5,228 nt of DNA from an uncultured Holophagales bacterium. GTDB lineage: Bacteria > Acidobacteriota > Thermoanaerobaculia > UBA5066. Positions 1 to 5,228 of this stretch are shown here, in pieces (the stretch's first letter is position 1; every line of letters starts with the position of its first letter). The notes beneath the pieces are model-generated. The model was given only the letters and a program-made list of their open reading frames with translations, was not told the DNA's origin and did no database searches. The DNA lies in the NCBI GenBank assembly GCA_937927565.1, contig CALBDV010000742.1:1-5228 (forward strand), in the 5' to 3' direction. The translations under genes and the position numbers were made by a program.

Positions 1-110
1 GGCGTGAACCTCGACGGGCTCGTCGGAGGTGGCTCCGCGGCGGGAGCGCTCGATGCCATGAGAAGAAGGGGAAGAATGACCAGGATCAGGCTCGACATTC
101 GCGTCCCCAT
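1..110 (-). CDS. N-terminus of an exported protein, cut by the window edge
   Basis: An open frame starts at ATG 110-108 and runs off the left edge after 36 codons plus two bases. The translation begins MGTRMSSLILVILPLLLM and continues ASSAPAAEPPPTSPSRFT. This is a clear Sec signal peptide: Arg4 in the n-region, a hydrophobic core at about residues 8-18, and an A-P-A-A motif with likely cleavage after Ala25, followed by a Pro-rich mature start. The ATG shares its A with the TGA stop of the preceding gene (TGATG at 112-108). No good Shine-Dalgarno precedes it, so translation probably restarts after termination of the upstream gene. A second in-frame ATG at 98-96 has GGGGA just upstream and would give the same signal peptide without the Arg, so it is the less likely start. 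Almost all of the mature protein is missing, so no function can be given. It is presumably in one operon with, and exported alongside, the cysteine-rich protein. Confidence 0.72.
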   Translation of the reverse strand, partial: MGTRMSSLILVILPLLLMASSAPAAEPPPTSPSRFT

Positions 111-463
111 CAATCAGGGCAGTACGCGCAGTCGTTGATCTGCACGTAAATCGGTTCCCCGTCGGCGTCGGTTCCGTGCTGGCACGTCGGCGTGTTGTAG
201 CTCGTACACTTGAGCATCGCCGCGGGATCAGGCGCGCACCAATTCGCAATGCACTCGTAGTCGCCTTGATAGATGGTCATAGACTCGCACCAGCCCTTCT
301 GGCTGATCGAGCACGGATCTCCCCCGCCGGACCCCCCCGAGCCGGGATCTTGGTGGCGTACCCTGCCGCCCCCACCGCCCCCGTCCTGCGCCGTGGCAAC
401 CGGCGCGACCGCGAGAAGACCGGCAATCAGAAAAGAACCCATGAGCAGTCTCCCGAACTTCAT
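110..463 (-). CDS. Small secreted glycine-linker, cysteine-rich protein (117 aa)
   Basis: Residues 1-25 form a classic signal peptide: K2 and R5, a hydrophobic stretch at 6-22, and an A-T-A site with likely cleavage after Ala25. Next comes a flexible low-complexity segment: six glycines at 28-33 and a G/S-rich stretch at 41-48. The remaining ~67 residues form a compact domain with eight cysteines (51, 59, 71, 76, 86, 94, 112, 115), spaced x7-x11-x4-x9-x7-x17-x2. An even cysteine count in an exported protein suggests four disulfides; the closing C-x2-C could alternatively bind metal. The ATG start is supported by GAGGT five bases upstream and by the position of the signal peptide. A promoter-like element lies about 110 bp upstream, and the stop overlaps the start of the next exported gene. 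I recognise no family. A surface or secreted disulfide-rich effector, binding protein or structural protein are all possible. That it is a real secreted protein is well supported; its role is unknown. Confidence 0.85.
   Translation of the reverse strand: MKFGRLLMGSFLIAGLLAVAPVATAQDGGGGGGRVRHQDPGSGGSGGGDPCSISQKGWCESMTIYQGDYECIANWCAPDPAAMLKCTSYNTPTCQHGTDADGEPIYVQINDCAYCPD
321..338 (-). repeat. G-runs in the coding sequence of the Gly/Ser linker
   Basis: On the coding strand there is a run of seven G (C332-338 on plus) and a run of five G (C321-325) separated by TCCGGC. They encode the Gly/Ser linker just before the cysteine domain. Glycine codons need not be GGG, so the uninterrupted 7-G run is a possible slippage site. 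Gaining one G would move translation into the frame that stops at 230-228, removing essentially the whole cysteine-rich domain. In this sequence the frame is intact. Confidence 0.55.
366..383 (-). repeat. Tandem 9-bp repeat encoding the first polyglycine run
   Basis: Two adjacent copies (375-383 and 366-374) match at 8 of 9 positions; on the coding strand each is GGGGGCGG plus one base. They encode Gly28-Gly33 just after the signal peptidase site. Loss or gain of a copy would change the linker by three residues without shifting the frame. The G-runs here and at 321-338 could also form G-rich secondary structure in the mRNA. Confidence 0.55.
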
Positions 464-468
464 CTTCT

Positions 469-473
469 ACCTC
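469..473 (-). promoter_or_regulatory. Ribosome-binding site of the cysteine-rich protein
   Basis: GAGGT on the minus strand, followed by AGAAG and the ATG at 463-461. Sequence and 5-base spacing fit a good Shine-Dalgarno site. It fixes the start that yields a complete signal peptide. Confidence 0.75.
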
Positions 474-494
474 GCTCCCGGTCTTGTACTCGGC

Positions 495-524
495 CGTTCC
501 GCACCTGGCATGGTCCGGGGAACG
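495..524 (-). other. Possible stem-loop in the leader of the secreted-protein transcript
   Basis: CGTTCC (524-519 on the minus strand) can pair with GGAACG (500-495), and inside this stem ACC (514-512) can pair with GGT (505-503). The structure would end 31 bases upstream of the ATG. It matches no riboswitch I know, and short inverted repeats are common in GC-rich DNA, so a regulatory role is only a possibility. Confidence 0.3.
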
Positions 525-572
525 AAGAGGGCCATCTGTCGGATCGTCGAGCCGTTGCCGGGAGAACATCGC

Positions 573-604
573 ACCTTACCCCCCCCCCCCCGGAAGTGTG
601 TCAA
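573..604 (-). promoter_or_regulatory. Sigma-70-type promoter with a poly-G spacer (candidate phase-variable promoter)
   Basis: Read on the minus strand, TTGACA (604-599) matches the -35 consensus perfectly, and TAAGGT (578-573) is a plausible high-GC -10 box. The spacer is 20 bases: CACTTCC followed by 13 G. Transcription would start near 565-569, leaving a leader of about 100 bases before the ATG at 463. A 20-bp spacer is longer than the 16-18 bp favoured by sigma-70 holoenzymes, so this allele is predicted to be weak or off, while a tract of 10 G would give 17 bp. The layout matches known phase-variable promoters with homopolymers in the spacer, such as Neisseria porA. The boxes and the tract are seen directly; promoter activity and switching are inferred. 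Confidence 0.6.
579..591. repeat. 13-base homopolymer (C on plus, G on minus)
   Basis: An uninterrupted run of 13 C on the plus strand, the longest homopolymer in the window; the next longest is 7. It abuts the TAAGGT -10-like box exactly. Tracts of this length slip readily during replication, and sequencing errors are also common in them, so the true length in the population may vary or differ from 13. Confidence 0.95.
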
Positions 605-726
605 GTGGAATCGTCTCGAGGGGAGTCGCTGACGCGCGAGCGTTCTGGCAAGCTCCAGCGCTCCGGCTCACGGGCGCCCCAGTGCAAGCTACTCGACAAC
701 GCGCGTCGCATGCCGTTTCTACGGGT

Positions 727-741
727 CGCTCGGGCCGAGCG
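727..741. other. Short perfect inverted repeat in the intergenic region
   Basis: CGCTCG (727-732) and CGAGCG (736-741) flank a GGC loop, giving a compact 6-bp GC hairpin. It lies 160 bp past the VWA stop, and no T-run follows on either strand. It is therefore a poor intrinsic terminator and may be incidental. Confidence 0.3.
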
Positions 742-900
742 TCTAAGGACGTCTCCTTCGCCGCTCGTTCGCGCTGGACGGGGCGGCTCAAACGCCCAGG
801 CGCTCTACGGCGTGACGCAGGAAGAGCCGGGCGGGTCGAAGATCGTGAGCGTGCGGTTCAGCTGAAGGGGACGGGCAGGGGTCGCCGGGACCGCGCCAGG

Positions 901-2040
901 TCAGTCGATCCGGAACGCCTTCTTCGCGCGAACGGTCAAGCCGGGCTTTCTCATCTTCACGACGATCTGGTGCCACGTCCGCGGACGCTGGTCTACAGGG
1001 GTGAAGGTGAGATAGTACTGGTTCTCGAGCTCGGCCACGACGTCCCGGAAGACACCGGGGAGCTTCCGGATCGACGAGATGAACCAGGTGCGGCCGCCCG
1101 TCTCTTCGGCCAGCCGATTCAGCGTGCGCACGAGGGCCTTCGCCTCGTCGACTCCCTGCCCCACGGCGAAGACGCTCGCCTCCGAGCCGCGGGCGAGGTC
1201 GATGACCTGGTCGACCGCCATCCGGCTCTGATTGTCCTCGCCGTCGGTGAACAGAACGACCGCCCGCCGTCCCGACGCGTCGCGCAGCTTCCGAAGAGCC
1301 ATCGCGGTCGCGTCGTAGAGCGCGGTCCCGCCGCTGCCCCGGGCCTCCTCGATCGCCCTGCGGGCGACCGTGCGGTCGGTCGAGGGGGGTGTGAAGCCGA
1401 CGACGTTCGAGGCGAACGTCAGGACCGCCGCCCGGTCGGTCGGCTTCAGCGCCGAGAGGAACTGGAGCGCCGCCTCGCGCGTCTCCTGCAGTTTCGGGAT
1501 CATCGAGGACGAGACGTCGACGACGAGGACGACCGAGAGCGCCGAATTCGTCGAGTCGAACGTCTCGATCTCCTGGCTTCTGCCGTCGACGAGAAGGGTG
1601 AAGTCCTCCCTGGCGAGACCGACCACGTATCGCCCGTCCTCGTCCGTCACGATCGGAGAGATCGAGACGACCCGGGCGTTCGCAACCGCGGAGAAGCCGA
1701 GGCCACGCGTCCTCACGCGGGAAACGGCCGCTTCCCGCCCCTCGCGACGGAGGACGGCCGCGAGGTTGTGCGGCCTCGGCGCGTCGTCCGCCATCCAGGT
1801 GAAGATCCAGGGCTCGGCGGAGGCCTTGCCCGCCGGGCGGCCGTCGACGAACAGCTCGACGACGTCCCCGGGAACGAAGCCGGTCACGGCCACCGTGATC
1901 TTCGTTTCGCCGACCAGGATGTCGTTAGGTCCCGGGGATACGATCCTCACCTCCGGCGCCTCCTCGGCCCGGCCCGTCGTCCCGGCGAGGCACGAAAGTG
2001 CCGCGAGAACCGCTGCGAACGTCGCCCGATTCGCCGTCAT
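901..2040 (-). CDS. Secreted VWFA-related (acidobacterial-type) protein with Ig-like segment (379 aa)
   Basis: Residues 1-25 look like a Sec signal peptide (R5, a hydrophobic core at about 7-19, likely cleavage after G-R-A25). Residues ~29-112 are a predicted Ig-like beta domain opening with VRIVSPGPNDILVGET. Residues ~121-162 (VVSISPIVTDEDGRYVVGL, then a REDF motif and VDG) are the stretch typical of acidobacterial VWFA-related proteins, and ~168-345 is the VWA domain. The MIDAS metal site appears complete: D175-x-S177-x-S179, T239 in GGTALYD, and D266 in FTDGED. The C-terminus (YYLTF, then a basic KMRKPGL stretch) is the usual family ending. The family is exported and probably binds protein or matrix ligands through a divalent cation; the exact ligand is unknown. 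The ATG is chosen because it gives the signal peptide and overlaps the upstream stop as ATGA, with a GAGG site 10 bases upstream. The same frame is open far upstream, but that part reads as Arg/Pro/Gly-rich nonsense. Confidence 0.92.
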   Translation of the reverse strand: MTANRATFAAVLAALSCLAGTTGRAEEAPEVRIVSPGPNDILVGETKITVAVTGFVPGDVVELFVDGRPAGKASAEPWIFTWMADDAPRPHNLAAVLRREGREAAVSRVRTRGLGFSAVANARVVSISPIVTDEDGRYVVGLAREDFTLLVDGRSQEIETFDSTNSALSVVLVVDVSSSMIPKLQETREAALQFLSALKPTDRAAVLTFASNVVGFTPPSTDRTVARRAIEEARGSGGTALYDATAMALRKLRDASGRRAVVLFTDGEDNQSRMAVDQVIDLARGSEASVFAVGQGVDEAKALVRTLNRLAEETGGRTWFISSIRKLPGVFRDVVAELENQYYLTFTPVDQRPRTWHQIVVKMRKPGLTVRAKKAFRID

Positions 2041-5000
2041 CGCGTCCCATCCTCTTCTGCGCGCGTGATCCGGCCGGCCGAGAGAGCCCGCTCGAAGACC
2101 TCTTCGCGGCTCGCCTTCGACAGGGCCTCGCCCGTCTCCGCGAGCGGCCGCCAGTCGAAGGCATGGCCCATTCGCACGCCCTGAAGGAACTCGTCGAGCG
2201 CCGGCTCGAGGGTGAGCGGGAGGAGAGCCGCGGGGTCTCCCGCGTCGACGACGGCCCGGGCCGCGGCGATCTTGAGATCGTAGAGGTGCTCGGCGAAGAA
2301 GTGCGGCAGCCGGTACTCCGAAAGCCTCTCGTACGAAGGCAGGTCCATGTCGGCCAGCCGGTTCCGCCCCGCCCACGCGAGGGGCCGCGGGCCGAGCTCG
2401 GCGACCCGCGCGGAGGCCTCGGCCTCGCCGAGGCGGGAGACGAGGCGGCTCCACGTCTCGCGCGCTTCGAGTGCCGCCGGGACGCGCACCTCGCCGGCGA
2501 CGGCACCGAAAGCGAGGCGGCGGCCGATCCGGAAGAGATCGGAAGGGGTCAGGTCGCCCGCTACGTCCCCGGACGCCCGGCCGGCCAGAGAGCTCAGGCG
2601 CGAGGGCGGGACGAGGTCCCTTGCCAGCACGCTCCAGGTTTCGAGCCGACCGGCCTCGGAACGCTTCGCCAGCGCTTCGGCGAACTGCTCGGACGCCCGG
2701 CAGGCGAGGGCGACGAAGCGCAGGGCATCGTCGTCGAGCCGGGCGGGCGTCACGTGGAGGACGGGCGCGATGAGCCCCGCACGGATCTGCTCGTTCGTCC
2801 CCATGGCCCTCGCGTCGTAGACGAGCTCCTCGGCGTGAAGGAGTCCCAGTGTGTCCGCCAGGCCCGAGAAGGAACCACCGATGCGCGAGCCCTTTTCCTC
2901 TCCCAGCTTCTCGATCCGTGTCGGGCCGAAGGGCGAGACGATGTCCTCGCCGATCGGGCTGCCCCACGCAAGCGAGTGGCGCCGAACGAAGTGCTCGTCG
3001 CTGTACGGAAGACCAGCCGGGTCGCGGACACTCGAGGAATAGACGTGGACCGCCAGGGCCTCGAGCGTCCGCTCGGCCCGGAGCGCGTCGAAATGGCCGA
3101 GCCGCGCCTCCAGGATCACGAGGGCGTCGTCCTTCGTAGCGGGCCGGAGCTCTCCGAACGCGAGACGAGCACTCGAAACGACCCACCGGATCCGCTCGTC
3201 CTCGTCCCGGCCGGGAGGCCGCGCCAGAGCGAGCCGCTCGAGGTACTCGTCCACGGACACGCGCATCCCCTCGGCGTCGCCTTCGCGGGCGGACCGGATG
3301 GCTTTCTCGCGCTCCGCGGAGGCCTCGGCGAGGTCCGCGAGCGGCACGTGCTGCTGGGTCGCCGCGAAGGCGCGCCGGCGAGCGGCACCGTCGGACGTCG
3401 GGTCGTAGCGGTAGCGCCCGCCTTTCCAGGCGAACGTCACGGGTGGCCGCCAGCCCGCGAGGGCCGTGGCGACGAGGTCGTCCGGCGTGCGCGCCGGCTC
3501 CGGCAGCTCTCCGTCCGGATCCCTCCGCGCGCCATCCGCACGTGCCTTCGCGAGAAACGCCGCCTCCTCCTCGCGCAGGGCCGCGATGAGCTCTCCGCGG
3601 AGCCAGCCTTCGAAGGCGCCGATTCCCTCCGCAGGGTCGACGTTCGGCTGGGCGAAGAGCGGGACGTCGAGGAGGGACTGCACGAGAGTGCGAGCCCTCG
3701 CATCGGGAAGCGATCGGCTTCGACAGAACGCCGCGAGGAGGTCGATCGACGCCTGGAACAGGCCTGCGCGCAGCTCCGCCGCTCGGCCGGACCCGGAGGT
3801 GTCGAGCCGGTTCAGCGTGAACAGGTAGCGCCGAACGACGACCGGATCGTCGAGCGGGAGCTCCTCGAGCGGCGCGTACGACCCGAGCAATCGCTCGAGG
3901 CCCCGGAAGAGGAGGAGGACGGTCCCCGGGTCGGCGAGGACAGGCCGCGCCTCGACCAGGCTGGAGACGATCAGGAACCTCTTCCGCACGGGCAAGGCCC
4001 GGATTGTGCCCGGGGCTTCCCTCCGGAGGAGCCGCGAGAGCAACTCCCCCGATCCGTCCTTTCCTGCCGCGACGTCGGCGAGGATGCGGGAAAGGTCGGA
4101 CTCGTCTTTCGGGAACCGGGAGCTCCCGATCGCCTCGAGCCACAGTGCGGCTCCACCGGGAACGACGACCTCGCCGTCGTCCGAGAGCTTCAGGAACCTC
4201 AGGAGGTGCGCGAAGTCGTAAACCTCGCGACGCGCCCGGGCGTCCCACCCTCCACCACGTTCGATCGCGCCGTAGAGCCTGCCGAACCGCTCGACAGACG
4301 CCTTGCCACCGCCGGTCCGCCCGAGGACGAACGCCCGGGCGTCGGCCTCGGCGAGAGGACGGAGCGCGTCGACGACGTAGGCCGGCTTTCCGGAGTCCAC
4401 GTCGAAGAGCTTCACCACGAAGCTCTCCCGGTCCGACGGCGGGACGCCGACGACGTCCTCCCACGCGGCATCCGCCTCCCGTCCGCCCGGCAGGAGGATC
4501 CGGCCGTCCCGGACGACGAGAGCCTCCGGGAAACGCGCGAAGCCGTCGAGCGCATCGTCGTAGAGGAGCTTCCATCCGCCGGCACCGCCGGGGGGTCCGA
4601 CGAGCGTCCGGAGCTCCGCGCGTGTTCGGGCATCGACGGACAGGAGGGCGACCATCATGCGCGACGCCGGAACGGTCTTCACGAAATGGAGAAAGGCGTT
4701 CCCGGCGTTCAGCTCCTTCTCGTCGGATCCCAGGATCTCCCGCCAGGCCGCGAGCCCGAACGGCAGATCCGCTTCACCGTCCCCGCACGGGATCGTCACC
4801 TCCTCGCCGGCCGAGAGCCGCCGCACCAGCTCGTCCACGGGTCGTCCCAGCAGGACGTCGAGGAACGCCTGCCGCCGCTCCTCCTCGGCGCCGAGTCGAG
4901 GCTCCACGTCGAATCCGGGTCCGTCTCCGCGGACCCGGAAGCCCAGCCATTTCAGCGCGTCCCGGGTCTTCTTCCACGACTCACCCCGCGCCGAGAGCTG

Positions 5001-5228
5001 CGCCGGACAGCCCTGCTCGGCCCGCCACGCTGCGAGGTCTTCTGCGAAGAGGACCACCGCGCGACGGCGCTCGGTCTTGTCCCACGCCTCGTGAGGGTTC
5101 GAGCCGGCGAGGAGCGCCCGGTGAACGTCGAGGAAGAAGTCCTGCGGCGGGCGGCGACCGCCCAGCCCGAGCACCCGCCGGATGCTCTCCGCACCTCCGG
5201 GCACCGACACCGGCTCGGCCGAGAGGGG
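2037..5228 (-). CDS. Very large uncharacterised protein with internal repeats, 5' end outside the window
   Basis: One frame is open from the right edge to TGA 2039-2037 (1063 codons visible). The composition is protein-like, with regular F/W/Y and balanced acidic and basic residues, unlike the Arg/Pro-rich alternative frames. Numbering from Val/Met at GTG 5210-5208, the N-terminal third repeats a motif: a hydrophobic strand ending P-G/C-G, a variable stretch, then a W/I-x-x-hydrophobic pair-Gly (1-15, 137-161, 237-255, 347-362). About 30-60 residues after copies two and three come similar helices (VALLSVDARTRAEL at 187-200; VVDALRPLAEADARAF at 279-294). The rest is mostly predicted helix without a transmembrane segment or a recognised catalytic motif. 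GTG 5210 has no Shine-Dalgarno and lies in the first motif copy, so the true start, and any signal peptide, is upstream. The stop overlaps the VWA start, suggesting a joint function, possibly as a helical-repeat scaffold or binding partner. I do not recognise the family. Confidence 0.85.
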   Translation of the reverse strand, partial: PLSAEPVSVPGGAESIRRVLGLGGRRPPQDFFLDVHRALLAGSNPHEAWDKTERRRAVVLFAEDLAAWRAEQGCPAQLSARGESWKKTRDALKWLGFRVRGDGPGFDVEPRLGAEEERRQAFLDVLLGRPVDELVRRLSAGEEVTIPCGDGEADLPFGLAAWREILGSDEKELNAGNAFLHFVKTVPASRMMVALLSVDARTRAELRTLVGPPGGAGGWKLLYDDALDGFARFPEALVVRDGRILLPGGREADAAWEDVVGVPPSDRESFVVKLFDVDSGKPAYVVDALRPLAEADARAFVLGRTGGGKASVERFGRLYGAIERGGGWDARARREVYDFAHLLRFLKLSDDGEVVVPGGAALWLEAIGSSRFPKDESDLSRILADVAAGKDGSGELLSRLLRREAPGTIRALPVRKRFLIVSSLVEARPVLADPGTVLLLFRGLERLLGSYAPLEELPLDDPVVVRRYLFTLNRLDTSGSGRAAELRAGLFQASIDLLAAFCRSRSLPDARARTLVQSLLDVPLFAQPNVDPAEGIGAFEGWLRGELIAALREEEAAFLAKARADGARRDPDGELPEPARTPDDLVATALAGWRPPVTFAWKGGRYRYDPTSDGAARRRAFAATQQHVPLADLAEASAEREKAIRSAREGDAEGMRVSVDEYLERLALARPPGRDEDERIRWVVSSARLAFGELRPATKDDALVILEARLGHFDALRAERTLEALAVHVYSSSVRDPAGLPYSDEHFVRRHSLAWGSPIGEDIVSPFGPTRIEKLGEEKGSRIGGSFSGLADTLGLLHAEELVYDARAMGTNEQIRAGLIAPVLHVTPARLDDDALRFVALACRASEQFAEALAKRSEAGRLETWSVLARDLVPPSRLSSLAGRASGDVAGDLTPSDLFRIGRRLAFGAVAGEVRVPAALEARETWSRLVSRLGEAEASARVAELGPRPLAWAGRNRLADMDLPSYERLSEYRLPHFFAEHLYDLKIAAARAVVDAGDPAALLPLTLEPALDEFLQGVRMGHAFDWRPLAETGEALSKASREEVFERALSAGRITRAEEDGTR
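2051..2054 (-). promoter_or_regulatory. Shine-Dalgarno site of the VWA gene inside the upstream gene
   Basis: GAGG within AAGAGGA on the minus strand, 10 bases before ATG 2040-2038, inside the last codons of the large gene. The spacing is slightly long. With the ATGA overlap it supports coupled translation and this start rather than one further upstream. Confidence 0.55.
4125..5210 (-). repeat. Four diverged protein-level repeats in the large gene
   Basis: Copies of a [VIL]-P-[GC]-G ... hydrophobic-Gly motif are encoded at 5210-5166, 4802-4728, 4502-4446 and 4172-4125. Representative cores are SVPGGAESIRRVLG, LLPGGREADAAWEDVVG and VVPGGAALWLEAIG. They are spaced 136, 100 and 110 residues apart, suggesting a unit of about 100-135 residues that has diverged beyond DNA-level similarity. 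The alignment was made by eye. Confidence 0.55.

Larger units (their letters stand above)
464..900. other. 437-bp intergenic region between the VWA gene and the secreted-protein unit
   Basis: No reading frame here has both a ribosome-binding site and a protein-like composition; the translations are Arg/Pro/Ser-rich, as expected of non-coding GC-rich DNA. The left part (464-604) holds the promoter element, the leader and the ribosome-binding site of the secreted-protein unit. In the right part (605-900) I see only short inverted repeats (727-741; 781-785 with 793-797; the 10-bp palindrome TTCAGCTGAA at 857-866). No GC hairpin followed by a T-run, i.e. no clear intrinsic terminator, is visible after the VWA stop. 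Transcription may end by Rho or continue. Confidence 0.7.

Noticed and set aside
228..569. A minus-strand frame with ATG at 569-567, close to the predicted transcription start (a possible leaderless gene).
   Set aside because: It overlaps the cysteine-rich gene in another frame, has Arg/Gly-rich composition and no signal peptide. It matters only as the frame entered after a +1 slip in the G-run.
727..741. The GC hairpin as an intrinsic terminator of the VWA operon.
   Set aside because: No T-run follows on either strand, the stem is only 6 bp, and it lies 160 bp past the stop codon.
1990..2001. A possible lipobox (A-L-S-C17) in the VWA signal peptide.
   Set aside because: Positions -3 and -2 do not fit the lipobox pattern, and a good signal peptidase I site (G-R-A25) follows.
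484..2184. A 566-codon plus-strand open frame opposite the VWA gene.
   Set aside because: It is a mirror of the VWA coding strand, Arg/Asp/Glu-rich, with no recognisable domain or ribosome-binding site.
2286..2303. HFFAEH in the large protein, considered as a zinc-protease motif.
   Set aside because: It lacks the HExxH pattern (the Glu is not next to the first His), and no third ligand is evident.
4296..4322. A Walker A-like GRTGGGKAS in the large protein (G297 to S305 from the GTG).
   Set aside because: The residue after Lys is Ala rather than Ser/Thr, no beta strand and P-loop context is evident, no Walker B follows, and it lies within the repeat region.
901..4575. A 1224-codon open frame on the minus strand that would extend the VWA protein far upstream.
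   Set aside because: Upstream of 2040 its translation is Arg/Pro/Gly/Ala-rich and lies out of frame with the large gene. The signal peptide, the ATGA overlap and the GAGG site all place the VWA start at 2040. Long spurious frames are expected at this GC content.

Overview
The window is GC-rich bacterial DNA with every supported gene on the minus strand, so it is transcribed from right to left. The best clue to the host is the gene at 901-2040. It has a signal peptide, an Ig-like segment and a von Willebrand factor A domain of the VWFA-related type that is greatly expanded in Acidobacteriota. With the GC content and Shine-Dalgarno usage, this suggests an acidobacterium (Thermoanaerobaculia/Holophagae-like). 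That assignment is inference, because no rRNA or other phylogenetic marker is present.

Right to left: (1) 5228-2037 is a very large uncharacterised protein that enters from beyond the window. The only candidate start in view, a GTG at 5210-5208, sits inside a repeated motif and is probably an internal valine. (2) 2040-901 is the secreted VWA protein. It overlaps the large gene by four bases (ATGA), so the two are almost certainly co-transcribed and translationally coupled. (3) 900-464 is a 437-bp gap without a convincing gene. It holds weak hairpins and, at 604-573, a promoter-like element. (4) 463-110 is a small secreted protein with a glycine-rich linker and eight cysteines. (5) 110-1 is the 5' end of another exported protein, joined to the previous gene by a TGATG stop/start overlap.

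The most interesting signal is the promoter of the second transcription unit. A perfect TTGACA -35 box and a TAAGGT -10-like box are separated by 20 bases, 13 of which are an uninterrupted run of G (C579-591 on the plus strand). This is the architecture of phase-variable promoters such as porA of Neisseria meningitidis, where slippage in a spacer homopolymer changes -35/-10 spacing. Here 10 G would give the optimal 17-bp spacer and 13 G predicts a weak state. The downstream genes encode exported proteins, the usual kind of phase-variable cargo, and the first gene also carries short G runs in its coding sequence. The proposal is that this window contains a contingency-type locus for a cysteine-rich secreted protein and its partner, next to an unrelated-looking VWA operon. 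Phase variation has not been shown and rests on the sequence architecture alone.
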